Assembly (NCBI GenBank): GCA_041488455.1
Contig: JBGPPG010000010.1
Coordinates: 1-48,621 of the forward strand
Length of the DNA: 48,621 nt
Source: DASQPE01 sp041488455
Lineage (GTDB): Bacteria > Gemmatimonadota > Gemmatimonadetes > Gemmatimonadales > GWC2-71-9
Reading direction: 5' to 3'
The translations under genes and the position numbers were made by a program. A model generated the notes under the pieces. That model was given only the letters and a program-made list of their open reading frames with translations, was not told the DNA's origin and made no database searches. Each line of letters begins with the position of its first letter. The first letter of the stretch is position 1. Positions 7,828 through 15,726 of this stretch are shown in pieces.

Positions 7828-8943
7828 ATGCCGGCCCAACGCACCGCCGTTACACACGCGACTCTCCTCGACCTGCCGCCTGATGCCGCCCGCGAGCGCA
7901 TACGAGCGTGGGCCGACCAACGCGGGCTGCCCGGGTATCGGGTCGGGCAGCTCCACCGGCGGCTGTGGGCGGCCCCGGTCGCGTCGTGGGCCGACGCGAC
8001 CGAGCTGCCCCTCCCCCTGCGGGCCGAACTCGACCTCGAGCTGCCGCTCCCTCGGCTGGTGGTGGACACGGTACAGGAGTCGAGCGACGGCACCCGGAAG
8101 TATCTCTGGCGCCTCGCCGACGGCGAGGCCATCGAGTCAGTGCTCATTCCCGCCGGCGGCCGGCGCACGCTCTGCGTATCGTCGCAGGCCGGATGCGCCC
8201 TTGGCTGCGTCTTCTGCGCCACCGGCCAGATGGGCTTTCGCCGGAACCTGAGCGCCTTCGAGATCGCCGGGCAGGCCCGGGAGATGGTGCTCCGGAGCCC
8301 AGCCGACAAGCCGACGAACGTGGTCTTCATGGGAATGGGCGAGCCCCTGCTCAACTGGCCGGCCGTGAGCGACGCGCTCACGATCCTCAATCATCCGGAC
8401 GGGCTCGGGATCGGGGCCCGACACATCACGGTCTCCACCGTGGGGATTCTTCCGGGGATGACCGAGCTGGCGCGGAGGCCGGAGCAGTTCCGCCTCGCGA
8501 TCTCCCTCCACGCTGCCACGCCTGAGCGCCGGCTTGCCCTGATGCCGATCGAGAAGAAGTACGACCTCGCCGCGGTGCTCAAGGCCGCCGAAGCGTTTCG
8601 CAAGCGGGTGACCTTCGAGTACGTGCTGATCTCGGGGAAGAACGACGCCGATAGCGATGCCGATGCGCTCGCGCGCCTGGCCCGGCGGCTCGGAGCGCTG
8701 GTGAATCTGCTGCCGCTGCATCCGGGTGGTGGCCCGGGTCTTACACCGACGTCCGGGTCGCGCATCCGGGCCTTCCGCGATCGCCTGGCCAACCAGGGGG
8801 TGGAGGCGTCCGTGCGCCGGAGCCGCGGGCTCGACATCGACGCGGCGTGCGGGCAGCTAAGGGTGGCGGTGGAGGGGAAACGCAGAAAGACGGCGGTGAA
8901 CGCCGTCATCCCGTCGCTCCGAAGCCCGCAGCCACGCAGTTGA
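7828..8943 (+). CDS. rlmN: Dual-specificity 23S rRNA/tRNA methyltransferase RlmN (radical SAM)
   Basis: 371 residues from the ATG at 7828; the frame extends upstream to 7777, but that part lies across the -10 box and is unlike the family. The radical SAM cluster motif CALGCVFC is near residue 120. KYLWRLADGEAIESVLIP, FMGMGEPLLN and ISLHAATPERR are family blocks. The C-terminal SRGLDIDAACGQL supplies the second catalytic cysteine. Methylates C2 of adenosine 2503 in 23S rRNA and A37 of some tRNAs. It is transcribed alone on the plus strand and converges on ppc, overlapping its 3' end by 38 bp. Confidence 0.96.
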   Translation: MPAQRTAVTHATLLDLPPDAARERIRAWADQRGLPGYRVGQLHRRLWAAPVASWADATELPLPLRAELDLELPLPRLVVDTVQESSDGTRKYLWRLADGEAIESVLIPAGGRRTLCVSSQAGCALGCVFCATGQMGFRRNLSAFEIAGQAREMVLRSPADKPTNVVFMGMGEPLLNWPAVSDALTILNHPDGLGIGARHITVSTVGILPGMTELARRPEQFRLAISLHAATPERRLALMPIEKKYDLAAVLKAAEAFRKRVTFEYVLISGKNDADSDADALARLARRLGALVNLLPLHPGGGPGLTPTSGSRIRAFRDRLANQGVEASVRRSRGLDIDAACGQLRVAVEGKRRKTAVNAVIPSLRSPQPRS

Positions 8944-11674
8944 TCGACAGCAGCAGGCGGTGCAGCGCCTCGTTGCGCTCCTCCTCGCCCTCCGCCGCCC
9001 GGTAGCGCTGGAGCAGATCGATCTGAAGTCGCCCCGCCTGGTTGATGGCCGGAAGCCGGCGCGCCAGCTTGCGCAGGAAACGCGGGAACCGGGCGGCCAA
9101 CGCCGTCCCCTGGCTCACGCGCAGCACCGCCTCCACGGTGCGATGGTATTCCTCCTCGATCATCCCGAACACCGTGTCACGCACGGCCGGATCCGGGTGC
9201 AGCCCGGCGAACTCCCGGGCCATCTCGAGGTCCACCTGGCACAGCGTCTTCTCGACTTCATCCACGATCAGGCGGAAGAGCCGGGAGTCGCGGAACATCC
9301 GCCGGAGCAGCGCTTCGCCCCGGTCCCCCCGAACCTGCAGGAAGGTCTCGAGGCCGCTCCCCATCCCGAACCACCCGGGCACGAAGTGACGGTTCTGGGT
9401 CCAGGCGAAGACCCAGGGAATCGCTCGCAGATCGCCGATGGTTCTCGCCCCGAACCGACGCGCGGGGCGGGAGCCCAGGTTCAGGAGCGAGATCTCCTCG
9501 AGGGGGCTCGCCATCTGGTAGTAGGGGAGCAGCATCGGGTGATCGATGAGGCGGCGGTAGGCCGCCATTGATGGGCCGGAAATCGCCTCCATCGCCTCGT
9601 CGAACTCGCCGACCGGAACAAGCGCCTGCTCCTTCTGCGACTTGAGCGAATGCTCGAGCACGCTGGACGCGAGCAGCTCGATCTGGTACGCGGCGGTGCC
9701 CCGGTTGGCGTACTTGTACGACACGACCTCACCTTGCTCGGTGAGCCGGAACCTGCCGTTGATCGACCCGGCGGGCTGCGCCGCGATCGCCCGGCCGGTC
9801 GGCGCCCCGCCGCGGCTCACCGACCCGCCCCGCCCGTGAAAGAAGGCGATGGGCGTCCCCAGCTCCTCCCCGAGGCGGGTGAGCTTCACCTGGGCCTTGT
9901 ACAGCTCCCAGTTGGCCGCGAAGTAGCCGCCGTCCTTGTTCGAGTCGGAATAGCCGATCATCACTTCCTGCACCCCGCCCTGCTCCCGCACGCTCCGGCG
10001 CACCACCGGCACGGCGAGCAGCTCGCGCATGATGGCCGGGGCGCGGCGCAGATCGTCGATCGTCTCGAACAGGGGCACGATCGGGAGGACGCAGCGCTCC
10101 ACCCGCGCGGTATCGGGGAAGAGGCCTCCCTCCTTCGCCAGGAGGTACGCCCCCAGGATGTCGCTCACCGAGTGGGTCATGCTGAGGATGAAGCTCCCGA
10201 ACGCCTCGCGATCGACGCGCTCACGCAGCTCGGCCACCAGACGGAACATCCCGACCGTTTCCGCCGCATCGCCCGGCAGCCGCGCGAGCTGAAGCTCCTC
10301 CCGCTGTGGGCGAGCCAGCTCGGCCTGTACCCATCTGGCCCAATCGACCGAGCCCGGGTCCGGCGGCTCGCCCGTCGCCCCGGATGCGAGCCGCCACAGG
10401 GCGCCGAGCGCCTGGTTCAGCTTGGTGGTGTTCTCGCGGAGGTCCAGCCGAACGACGCTGAAGCGGAACAGCTCCACCTCGCGGCGGACGGGCCGCACGA
10501 GGTTCATCGCGAGCGACGGCCCCGCGGCATCGGCCAGGCCCCGCTCCATCGTGCGGAGGTCGCTCGCGAGCTCCTCCGCGGAGACGTAGCCGCCTTCCTC
10601 CGGCTCCAGCTGGTGCCGCTCGGCGGCCACGAGCGTCGCGTCGAGCCGGCGCAGCATGCAGGAGAGGAACTGCCGGAAGACCTCGCCCGGGTTGCGATTG
10701 GCGATCCCTGCGCCGTCGCCACTGGCGGCGAGGAGCCGGTTGAGCTGCTCGCGGAAATCCTCGGGGACCCGGACCGCGCGCTCGCTGATGCTCACCGTGC
10801 GCGCCAGGTCGTTCAGCCGCTGCCGATAGCGCCGCACCGCCGCCAGGCGGTACTCGAACAGCGAGCGGCGGGTGACCTCGTTGGAGACGAACGGATTGCC
10901 GTCGCGGTCGCCGCCCACCCAGCAACCAAGCTGGAAGAATGGCGGCACGTCGAACCGCTCACCGGGATAGAACTCGGCGAGCGCCCGGTCGAGCTTGTCA
11001 TGCAGCTGGGGGACCGCCTCGAACAAGGTCTCGTTGAAGAAATGGAGCGCCCAGAAGACCTCCTGCTCCACGGTCGGCTTCTCCAGCCGCAGCTCGCCCG
11101 TCATCCAGAGCAGCGTGATCTCCTGGCCGATCTGCTGTTGCAGCTGAGCCCGCTCGCGAGGGGTCCATCGGGGCGACTCGAGCTCCACCAGCAGGCGATA
11201 GATCCGGCGGTGCTTCTCGAGCACCGTGACCCGCTTGGCCTCGGTGGGGTGCGCGGTGATGACCGGGCGGATCCGCATCGTGCGCAGCCGCTCCCGCAGC
11301 TCCGCCGCCGGGACGCCGGCCGCGGCCGACGCACTGACGACCTGGACCATCGTGCCCCGGAGCGCCTCGTACCCCCGCTCCGCCTCGATCTGCCGGCGGC
11401 GGCGCATCGCCGCATTCTGTTCCGCGATGCTCAAGAGCTGGAGCCAGATCCCCAGGACCTGGAGGGCGCGGGTCTCCAGCTCGGCCGAGCAGGCCTCGCC
11501 GTCGCCGGCGAGCACCGGCTCGAGCTCCGGGGCCCGGCTGCGGACGACGTCGAGCAGCTGATTGAACAGCAGGTCCGCGACTTCGGTGGCGTACGCCGCC
11601 GCGCTTTCGGCCAGCGGGTCGGCGGAGGCGGGAAGCGCAGTGACGAGGTAGGAGTGGAGCGATTCCTTGGTCAC
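8906..11674 (-). CDS. ppc: Phosphoenolpyruvate carboxylase
   Basis: 922 residues, full length. VITAHPTEAKR holds catalytic His142. GYSDSNKDGGYF, FFHGRGGSVSRGGAPTGRAI and SINGRFRLTEQGEVV are the signature blocks of the active site, and FVPGWFGMGSGLE is near the C-terminus. Adds bicarbonate to PEP to give oxaloacetate. In this operon it would be the CO2-fixing step of the serine cycle, between enolase and malate dehydrogenase. It starts with GTG at 11674 within the GTGA overlap with the hydroxypyruvate reductase stop and is the last gene of the operon. Its 3' end overlaps that of rlmN on the other strand. In Methylobacterium, as I recall, ppc likewise lies with mtkAB and mcl. Confidence 0.97.
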   Translation of the reverse strand: MTKESLHSYLVTALPASADPLAESAAAYATEVADLLFNQLLDVVRSRAPELEPVLAGDGEACSAELETRALQVLGIWLQLLSIAEQNAAMRRRRQIEAERGYEALRGTMVQVVSASAAAGVPAAELRERLRTMRIRPVITAHPTEAKRVTVLEKHRRIYRLLVELESPRWTPRERAQLQQQIGQEITLLWMTGELRLEKPTVEQEVFWALHFFNETLFEAVPQLHDKLDRALAEFYPGERFDVPPFFQLGCWVGGDRDGNPFVSNEVTRRSLFEYRLAAVRRYRQRLNDLARTVSISERAVRVPEDFREQLNRLLAASGDGAGIANRNPGEVFRQFLSCMLRRLDATLVAAERHQLEPEEGGYVSAEELASDLRTMERGLADAAGPSLAMNLVRPVRREVELFRFSVVRLDLRENTTKLNQALGALWRLASGATGEPPDPGSVDWARWVQAELARPQREELQLARLPGDAAETVGMFRLVAELRERVDREAFGSFILSMTHSVSDILGAYLLAKEGGLFPDTARVERCVLPIVPLFETIDDLRRAPAIMRELLAVPVVRRSVREQGGVQEVMIGYSDSNKDGGYFAANWELYKAQVKLTRLGEELGTPIAFFHGRGGSVSRGGAPTGRAIAAQPAGSINGRFRLTEQGEVVSYKYANRGTAAYQIELLASSVLEHSLKSQKEQALVPVGEFDEAMEAISGPSMAAYRRLIDHPMLLPYYQMASPLEEISLLNLGSRPARRFGARTIGDLRAIPWVFAWTQNRHFVPGWFGMGSGLETFLQVRGDRGEALLRRMFRDSRLFRLIVDEVEKTLCQVDLEMAREFAGLHPDPAVRDTVFGMIEEEYHRTVEAVLRVSQGTALAARFPRFLRKLARRLPAINQAGRLQIDLLQRYRAAEGEEERNEALHRLLLSINCVAAGFGATG

Positions 11675-12642
11675 GCCACGCGATCGCGCAGGGGAGACCC
11701 GGCGAAGTGGAGCCGCAGATTCTCGAGCGCGCGCATGCCCATCGCAACCCGCGTCTCTTCCGTAGCGCTGCCCAGGTGGGGCAGCAGCACGACGTTCTCC
11801 ATGACGAGGAGCGCCGCCGACACCTGGGGCTCACGCTCGAACACGTCGAGCCCCGCCCCGGCCAGCCAGCCCTTGGTGAGGGCCTCGATCAGGGCCTGCT
11901 CGTCGACAACATCGCCCCGCGCGGTGTTGATGAGGTAGGCGCTCGGCTTCATCTTGGCCAGCCGCACGCCGTTCATCAGATGGCGGGTGTCGGGCGTGGC
12001 CGGACAGTGGAGCGACACGAAGTCGCTCTGCGCCAATACTTCCTCGATGGTCGCGCGCTGCTCCGCCCCGAGCTCCTTCGCGACCTCGGGAGGTGGCGGA
12101 TACGGATCGGTGTAGAGCACCCGCATCCCGAAGCCGTGGTGCGCCCGCCTGGCGACCGCCCGCGCGATCCGCCCCATCCCGATCAGGCCGAGCGTCTTGC
12201 CCGAGACCATGCGGCCGAGCAGGTGGGTCGGCCCCCATCCGGTCCAGCGATTGCCGCGCACGAGTCGCTCCCCCTCGCCCACCCGCCGGGCCACCGCGAG
12301 GAGCAGCGTCATCGCCAGGTCCGCGGTGGCTTCGGTGAGCACGTCGGGCGTGTTCGACACCGCGATGCCCCGCGCCTTGGCCGCGGCGACGTCGATGTTG
12401 TTGAAGCCCACGCCGAAGTTCGCGATCATCTTCACCCGGAGCGGCTCCACGCTCAGCACGTCGGCCGTAATCTTGTCGGTCACGGTCGGGAGCAGCGCGT
12501 CGGCCGAACGAAGCGCCTCCTGCAGCTCGGCCGGGCTCAGCGGGCGATCCTCCCGGTTCAGGCGGGCCTCGAAATCCTTCGACACCGCTTCCTCCACCGC
12601 GGCCGGCAGCCGGCGGGTGACGACGACGACGGGTCGACTCAC
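11671..12642 (-). CDS. D-2-hydroxyacid dehydrogenase, probable hydroxypyruvate/glyoxylate reductase
   Basis: 323 residues. The Rossmann motif TLGLIGMGRIARAVARRA spans about 150-167, preceded by NTPDVLTEATADLAM. Catalytic Arg242 is in INTARGDVVDE, Glu271 in FEREPQ and His289 in LLPHLGSATEE. Reduces hydroxypyruvate to D-glycerate (and often glyoxylate to glycolate) with NAD(P)H. Position between mtkB and ppc, with a glycerate kinase divergent from the operon, makes hydroxypyruvate reduction of the serine cycle the obvious job. The sequence looks like the GyaR/GhrB-type branch rather than the HprA recalled from Methylobacterium, so it may have been recruited separately. Starts with GTG at 12642, overlapping the mtkB TGA. 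Confidence 0.9.
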   Translation of the reverse strand: MSRPVVVVTRRLPAAVEEAVSKDFEARLNREDRPLSPAELQEALRSADALLPTVTDKITADVLSVEPLRVKMIANFGVGFNNIDVAAAKARGIAVSNTPDVLTEATADLAMTLLLAVARRVGEGERLVRGNRWTGWGPTHLLGRMVSGKTLGLIGMGRIARAVARRAHHGFGMRVLYTDPYPPPPEVAKELGAEQRATIEEVLAQSDFVSLHCPATPDTRHLMNGVRLAKMKPSAYLINTARGDVVDEQALIEALTKGWLAGAGLDVFEREPQVSAALLVMENVVLLPHLGSATEETRVAMGMRALENLRLHFAGSPLRDRVA

Positions 12643-13550
12643 GTGGGCACCGGCACGCGCGTCGGCCTCGAGCCGAGCACCTTGGCGACCGTGGACCCGA
12701 GCTCGGCCGGGCTCGCCGCCACCGTGATGCCGGCTTCGCGCATGATCTCGACTTTCTCGGCGGCGCTCTCGCCGAAGGCGCGGATGATGGCGCCCGCATG
12801 GCCCATCCGCCGGCCCTTCGGCGCCGACAGGCCCGCCACGTAGCCGATCACCGGCTTCTCCAGGTGCTCGCGGAAGAGACGGGCGGCCTCCGCTTCCTGC
12901 GGGCCGCCGATCTCGCCGATCATCATGACGGCCTCGGTGTCGGCGTCTTCCTCGAACAGCTTGAGCACGTCCACAAAGGAGCTGCCGTTGATCGGGTCGC
13001 CGCCGATGCCGACGCTGGTGGAGACGCCGATCCCGAGCGCCTTCATCTGGGAGGCGGCCTCGTAGCCGAGCGTGCCGGACCGCGTCACGAGCCCCACCTT
13101 GCCGCGGGCGTAGATGTGCCCGGGCATGATACCCATCATCGCCTTACCCGGGCTGACGACGCCGGCGCAGTTGGGGCCGACCAGCATGGTCCGCCGGTCG
13201 CGCGCGTACCGGAACAGGTAGCGCTTCACCATCATCATGTCTTGCGCCGGGATTCCGTCGGTGATCGCCACGACGAGGCGGATCCCCGCGTCCGCCGCCT
13301 CCATGATCGAGTCCGCGCAGAACGCCGCGGGCACGAAGATGAGACTCGCTTCCGCCCCGACCGCCTTGACGGCTTCCTTGACCGTGTTGAACACCGGCCG
13401 GTCGAGGTGCCGCGTTCCGCCCTTCCCGGGGGTCACGCCGCCGACGAGGTTGGTGCCGTAGGCGAGCATCTCCTTCCCGTGGAACGTGCCCTTGTCGCCG
13501 GTGAATCCCTGAATGATGACCCGGGTCTTCTCGTCGATGAGGATGCTCAT
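12639..13550 (-). CDS. mtkB: Malate--CoA ligase (malate thiokinase), alpha subunit
   Basis: 303 residues starting MSILIDEKTR. CoA-binding Rossmann region with QGFTGDKGTF and GGVTPGKGG, then ITDGIPAQDM, VGPNCAGVVSPGK and the phosphohistidine motif RRMGHAGAI (His251). The family also includes succinyl-CoA synthetase alpha (SucD). I call MtkB because the sequence closely resembles what I recall of Methylobacterium MtkB and because it sits between mtkA and serine-cycle genes with mcl in the same operon. With MtkA it makes malyl-CoA from malate, CoA and ATP. The ATG at 13550 overlaps the mtkA stop by ATGA; the longer frame up to 13769 lies inside mtkA and is a shadow. Ends with a short APVP-like tail. 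Confidence 0.88.
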   Translation of the reverse strand: MSILIDEKTRVIIQGFTGDKGTFHGKEMLAYGTNLVGGVTPGKGGTRHLDRPVFNTVKEAVKAVGAEASLIFVPAAFCADSIMEAADAGIRLVVAITDGIPAQDMMMVKRYLFRYARDRRTMLVGPNCAGVVSPGKAMMGIMPGHIYARGKVGLVTRSGTLGYEAASQMKALGIGVSTSVGIGGDPINGSSFVDVLKLFEEDADTEAVMMIGEIGGPQEAEAARLFREHLEKPVIGYVAGLSAPKGRRMGHAGAIIRAFGESAAEKVEIMREAGITVAASPAELGSTVAKVLGSRPTRVPVPT

Positions 13551-14740
13551 GCGTTTCCGTTCCCGGGCTTGGCGCCGGAGGCCTTGAGAGCGGCCACGAC
13601 CCGCTGCGCCGCCTCGGTGAGTGTATCCGCGGTGACCAGCTGAAGGCCGCTCGCCGTGAGGATGCGTCGTCCCTCTTCCACATTCGTGCCGGCGAGCCGC
13701 ACCACGAGCGGCACCGGCGGCTTCAGCTCGCGCACCGCCTGCACCACCCCCTGCGCCACCCAGTCGCACCGGTTGATGCCGGCGAAGATGTTCACCAGGA
13801 TCGCGCGGACCTTGGGATCGGCCAGTACCAGCCGGAATGCGTTGGTGACCTTCTCGGGCGATGCGCCGCCGCCCACGTCGAGGAAGTTGGCGGGCGAGCT
13901 CCCGGCGTGCTGGATCAGGTCCATCGTCGCCATGGCGAGCCCGGCGCCGTTCACGATGCAGCCGATCTCGCCGTCCAGGGCGACGTAGTTGATCCCGTAC
14001 TCCGCCGCCTGCGACTCCCGCGGATCCTCCTCCGCGTAGTCGCGCAGCTCGCTGACCTCGGGCCGGCGGAACAGCGCGTTGTCGTCGAACGTCATCTTGG
14101 CATCGAGGGCGAGCAGCTGGCTGTCACGGGTGAGCACCAGCGGGTTGATCTCGACCATCGTGGCGTCCAGGTCGCGGAACGCCCGGTAACAGCCGAGGAG
14201 CACCGTGGCGCAGCGGTTGACCTGAGCCGCGTCGAGCCCGAGGGCGAACGCGATCTCGCGGGCCTGGAACGGCGTCATCCCGACCGCCGGCTCCACGACC
14301 GCCCGGATGATGGTGTCCGGCGAATCCTGGGCGATCTCCTCGATCTCCATGCCGCCGTGCGGCGCCGCGACGACCATGATCCGCTCGCTCTTCCGGTCGA
14401 GCACGAAGCCCACGTAGATCTCCCGCTCGATCGGCACCGCCGCCTCGACGTACAGCCGATGAACGACCCGTCCCTCCGGCCCGGTCTGGTGGGTCACGAG
14501 CCGCTTCCCCAGGAGACCCTTCGCGGCCTGGCGGACTTCGTCTTCGCTGGTGCAGACCTTGATGCCGCCCGCCTTGCCGCGCGCGCCCGAGTGGATCTGG
14601 GCCTTCACGGCCCAGCGGGCGCCACCGATCTCGGATGCGCGGTACACCGCCTGCTCCGGGCTGTACGCCACGCCGCCGCGCGGAATCGCGACGCCGAAGC
14701 CGGCGAGGAGTTCTTTGGCTTGATACTCGTGGATATCCAA
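13547..14740 (-). CDS. mtkA: Malate--CoA ligase (malate thiokinase), beta subunit (TTG start)
   Basis: 397 residues, ATP-grasp CoA-ligase beta subunit. The N-terminus MDIHEYQAKELLAGFGV is conserved, which fixes the start at TTG 14740; an AGGAG ribosome site lies eight bases upstream. VKAQIHSGARGKAGGIK is the ATP-grasp start, ATMVEINPLVLTRD gives metal ligands, and GCIVNGAGLAMATMD and NFLDVGGGAS form the CoA/phosphohistidine region. The VAYSPEQAVY and EEIAQDSPD regions look like MtkA rather than SucC as I remember them. Activates malate for cleavage by the malyl-CoA lyase encoded just upstream. Separated from mcl by 26 bp containing a palindrome; ATGA overlap with mtkB downstream. Confidence 0.88.
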   Translation of the reverse strand: MDIHEYQAKELLAGFGVAIPRGGVAYSPEQAVYRASEIGGARWAVKAQIHSGARGKAGGIKVCTSEDEVRQAAKGLLGKRLVTHQTGPEGRVVHRLYVEAAVPIEREIYVGFVLDRKSERIMVVAAPHGGMEIEEIAQDSPDTIIRAVVEPAVGMTPFQAREIAFALGLDAAQVNRCATVLLGCYRAFRDLDATMVEINPLVLTRDSQLLALDAKMTFDDNALFRRPEVSELRDYAEEDPRESQAAEYGINYVALDGEIGCIVNGAGLAMATMDLIQHAGSSPANFLDVGGGASPEKVTNAFRLVLADPKVRAILVNIFAGINRCDWVAQGVVQAVRELKPPVPLVVRLAGTNVEEGRRILTASGLQLVTADTLTEAAQRVVAALKASGAKPGNGNA

Positions 14741-14756
14741 GGGGTGTCTCCTGGTG

Positions 14757-14789
14757 AGCCGTTAGGCTAACGGCTAATGGCCAACGGCT
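14757..14789 (-). repeat. Heptad-repeat palindrome at the mcl/mtkA junction
   Basis: The plus strand 14757-14775 is a perfect inverted repeat: AGCCGTTAG, one central G, CTAACGGCT. A third copy of the arm (AACGGCT) lies at 14783-14789. On the minus strand the run reads as seven-base units GCCGTTG, GCCATTA, GCCGTTA, then the inverted arm. It covers the last codons and TAG stop of mcl and ends just before the mtkA ribosome site. No U-run follows on the transcribed strand, so it may act as an mRNA-stabilising or attenuating hairpin rather than a full terminator. Confidence 0.7.
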
Positions 14790-15726
14790 TTTTCTTTCCT
14801 ATCTCCTCCGCCATCCGGACGATATTCTCCGCCATCCGCGCCGACGCCGCGTCGATCATCCTGCCGTCCAGCTGCGCCGCGCCGCGACCTTCACGCGCGG
14901 CCGCGTCGAGGGCCTCCAGGATCCGGCGCGCCCGGCTCACTTCGGCGTCAGGCGGCGTGAACACATCGTTCGCGAGCGCGATCTGCGAGGGGTGAATGGC
15001 CCATTTCCCCTCGATGCCGAGCGCCGCACCCCGGCGGGCCGCTGCGCGGTAGCCGTCGGGGTCCTTGAAGTCGCCGAAGGGACCGTCAATGGCGCGGAGC
15101 CCGTAGGCCCGGCAGGCGACCGTCATCCGGCTCAGCGCGAAGTGCCACTGGTCGCCCGGATAATCGGGGTTGAGCCCCCCGATGTTGACCGTCCGGGCCC
15201 GGTTGCTTGCGGCATAGTCGGCCACCCCGAAGTGCAGCACCTCGAGCCGCCCCCGTCCGGCGGCGATGGCCTCGACGTTGGACATGCCGAGCGCCGTCTC
15301 GATGAGCACCTCGATCCCGATGCGGTGCGGGATTCCCCGCGCCGCCTCGATCTGGGTGAGCAGGGCGTCGACGAGGTAGACGTCGCCCGGCACACCCACC
15401 TTCGGGATGAGCACCGTGTCGAGCCGGTGGCCCGCCTGCTCCACCACATCGACGACGTCGCGGTACATGTAGTGGGTGTCGATCCCGTTGATGCGGACGG
15501 ACACGGTCTTGGCGTGCCCCCGCCAATCCAGCGTGAGCAACGCCTGGATGACGTTGCGCCTCGCCTGCTCCTTGTCGCCCGGGGCCACCGCGTCCTCGAG
15601 GTCGAGGAAAACGACGTCGGCCTCGCTCTCGAGCGCCTTGGGGAACATCGCCGGGTTCGACCCCGGCACCGCCAGCGTGCTGCGCTGGAGGCGTGGTGTC
15701 GCCGGCTCGTATCGGGTGTGGCTCAC
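14767..15726 (-). CDS. mcl: L-malyl-CoA/beta-methylmalyl-CoA lyase (CitE/HpcH-like)
   Basis: 319 residues, TIM-barrel HpcH/HpaI-CitE family. RSTLAVPGSNPAMF and VVFLDLEDAVAPGDKEQARR are at the N-terminus, RINGIDTHYMYRDVVDVVE is characteristic of malyl-CoA lyases, and IPKVGVPGDVYLVDALLTQIE, VLIETALGMSNVEAI and FGVADYAAS complete the metal and CoA site. GKWAIHPSQIALAN lies in the C-terminal lid. Cleaves malyl-CoA to acetyl-CoA and glyoxylate in the serine cycle. Starts at GTG 15726 in the GTGA overlap with sga. Its end (PLAISR, then TAG) is encoded by the heptad-repeat palindrome, so the last residues are probably a lineage-specific tail. Confidence 0.93.
   Translation of the reverse strand: MSHTRYEPATPRLQRSTLAVPGSNPAMFPKALESEADVVFLDLEDAVAPGDKEQARRNVIQALLTLDWRGHAKTVSVRINGIDTHYMYRDVVDVVEQAGHRLDTVLIPKVGVPGDVYLVDALLTQIEAARGIPHRIGIEVLIETALGMSNVEAIAAGRGRLEVLHFGVADYAASNRARTVNIGGLNPDYPGDQWHFALSRMTVACRAYGLRAIDGPFGDFKDPDGYRAAARRGAALGIEGKWAIHPSQIALANDVFTPPDAEVSRARRILEALDAAAREGRGAAQLDGRMIDAASARMAENIVRMAEEIGKKKPLAISR

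Noticed and set aside
9650..11938. 762-codon plus-strand frame across ppc
   Set aside because: Shadow of ppc on the other strand; no family resemblance.
12639..14740. Succinyl-CoA synthetase of the TCA cycle
   Set aside because: Operon context with mcl, sga and ppc and remembered MtkAB-like sequence blocks favour malate thiokinase; not fully excluded without a tree.
14757..14789. CRISPR or tandem-repeat array
   Set aside because: Only about three imperfect seven-base units, no spacers and no cas genes.
14757..14800. Intrinsic terminator on the plus strand (stem then T-run at 14788-14797)
   Set aside because: No plus-strand gene runs into it; the operon is on the minus strand, where no U-run follows the stem.
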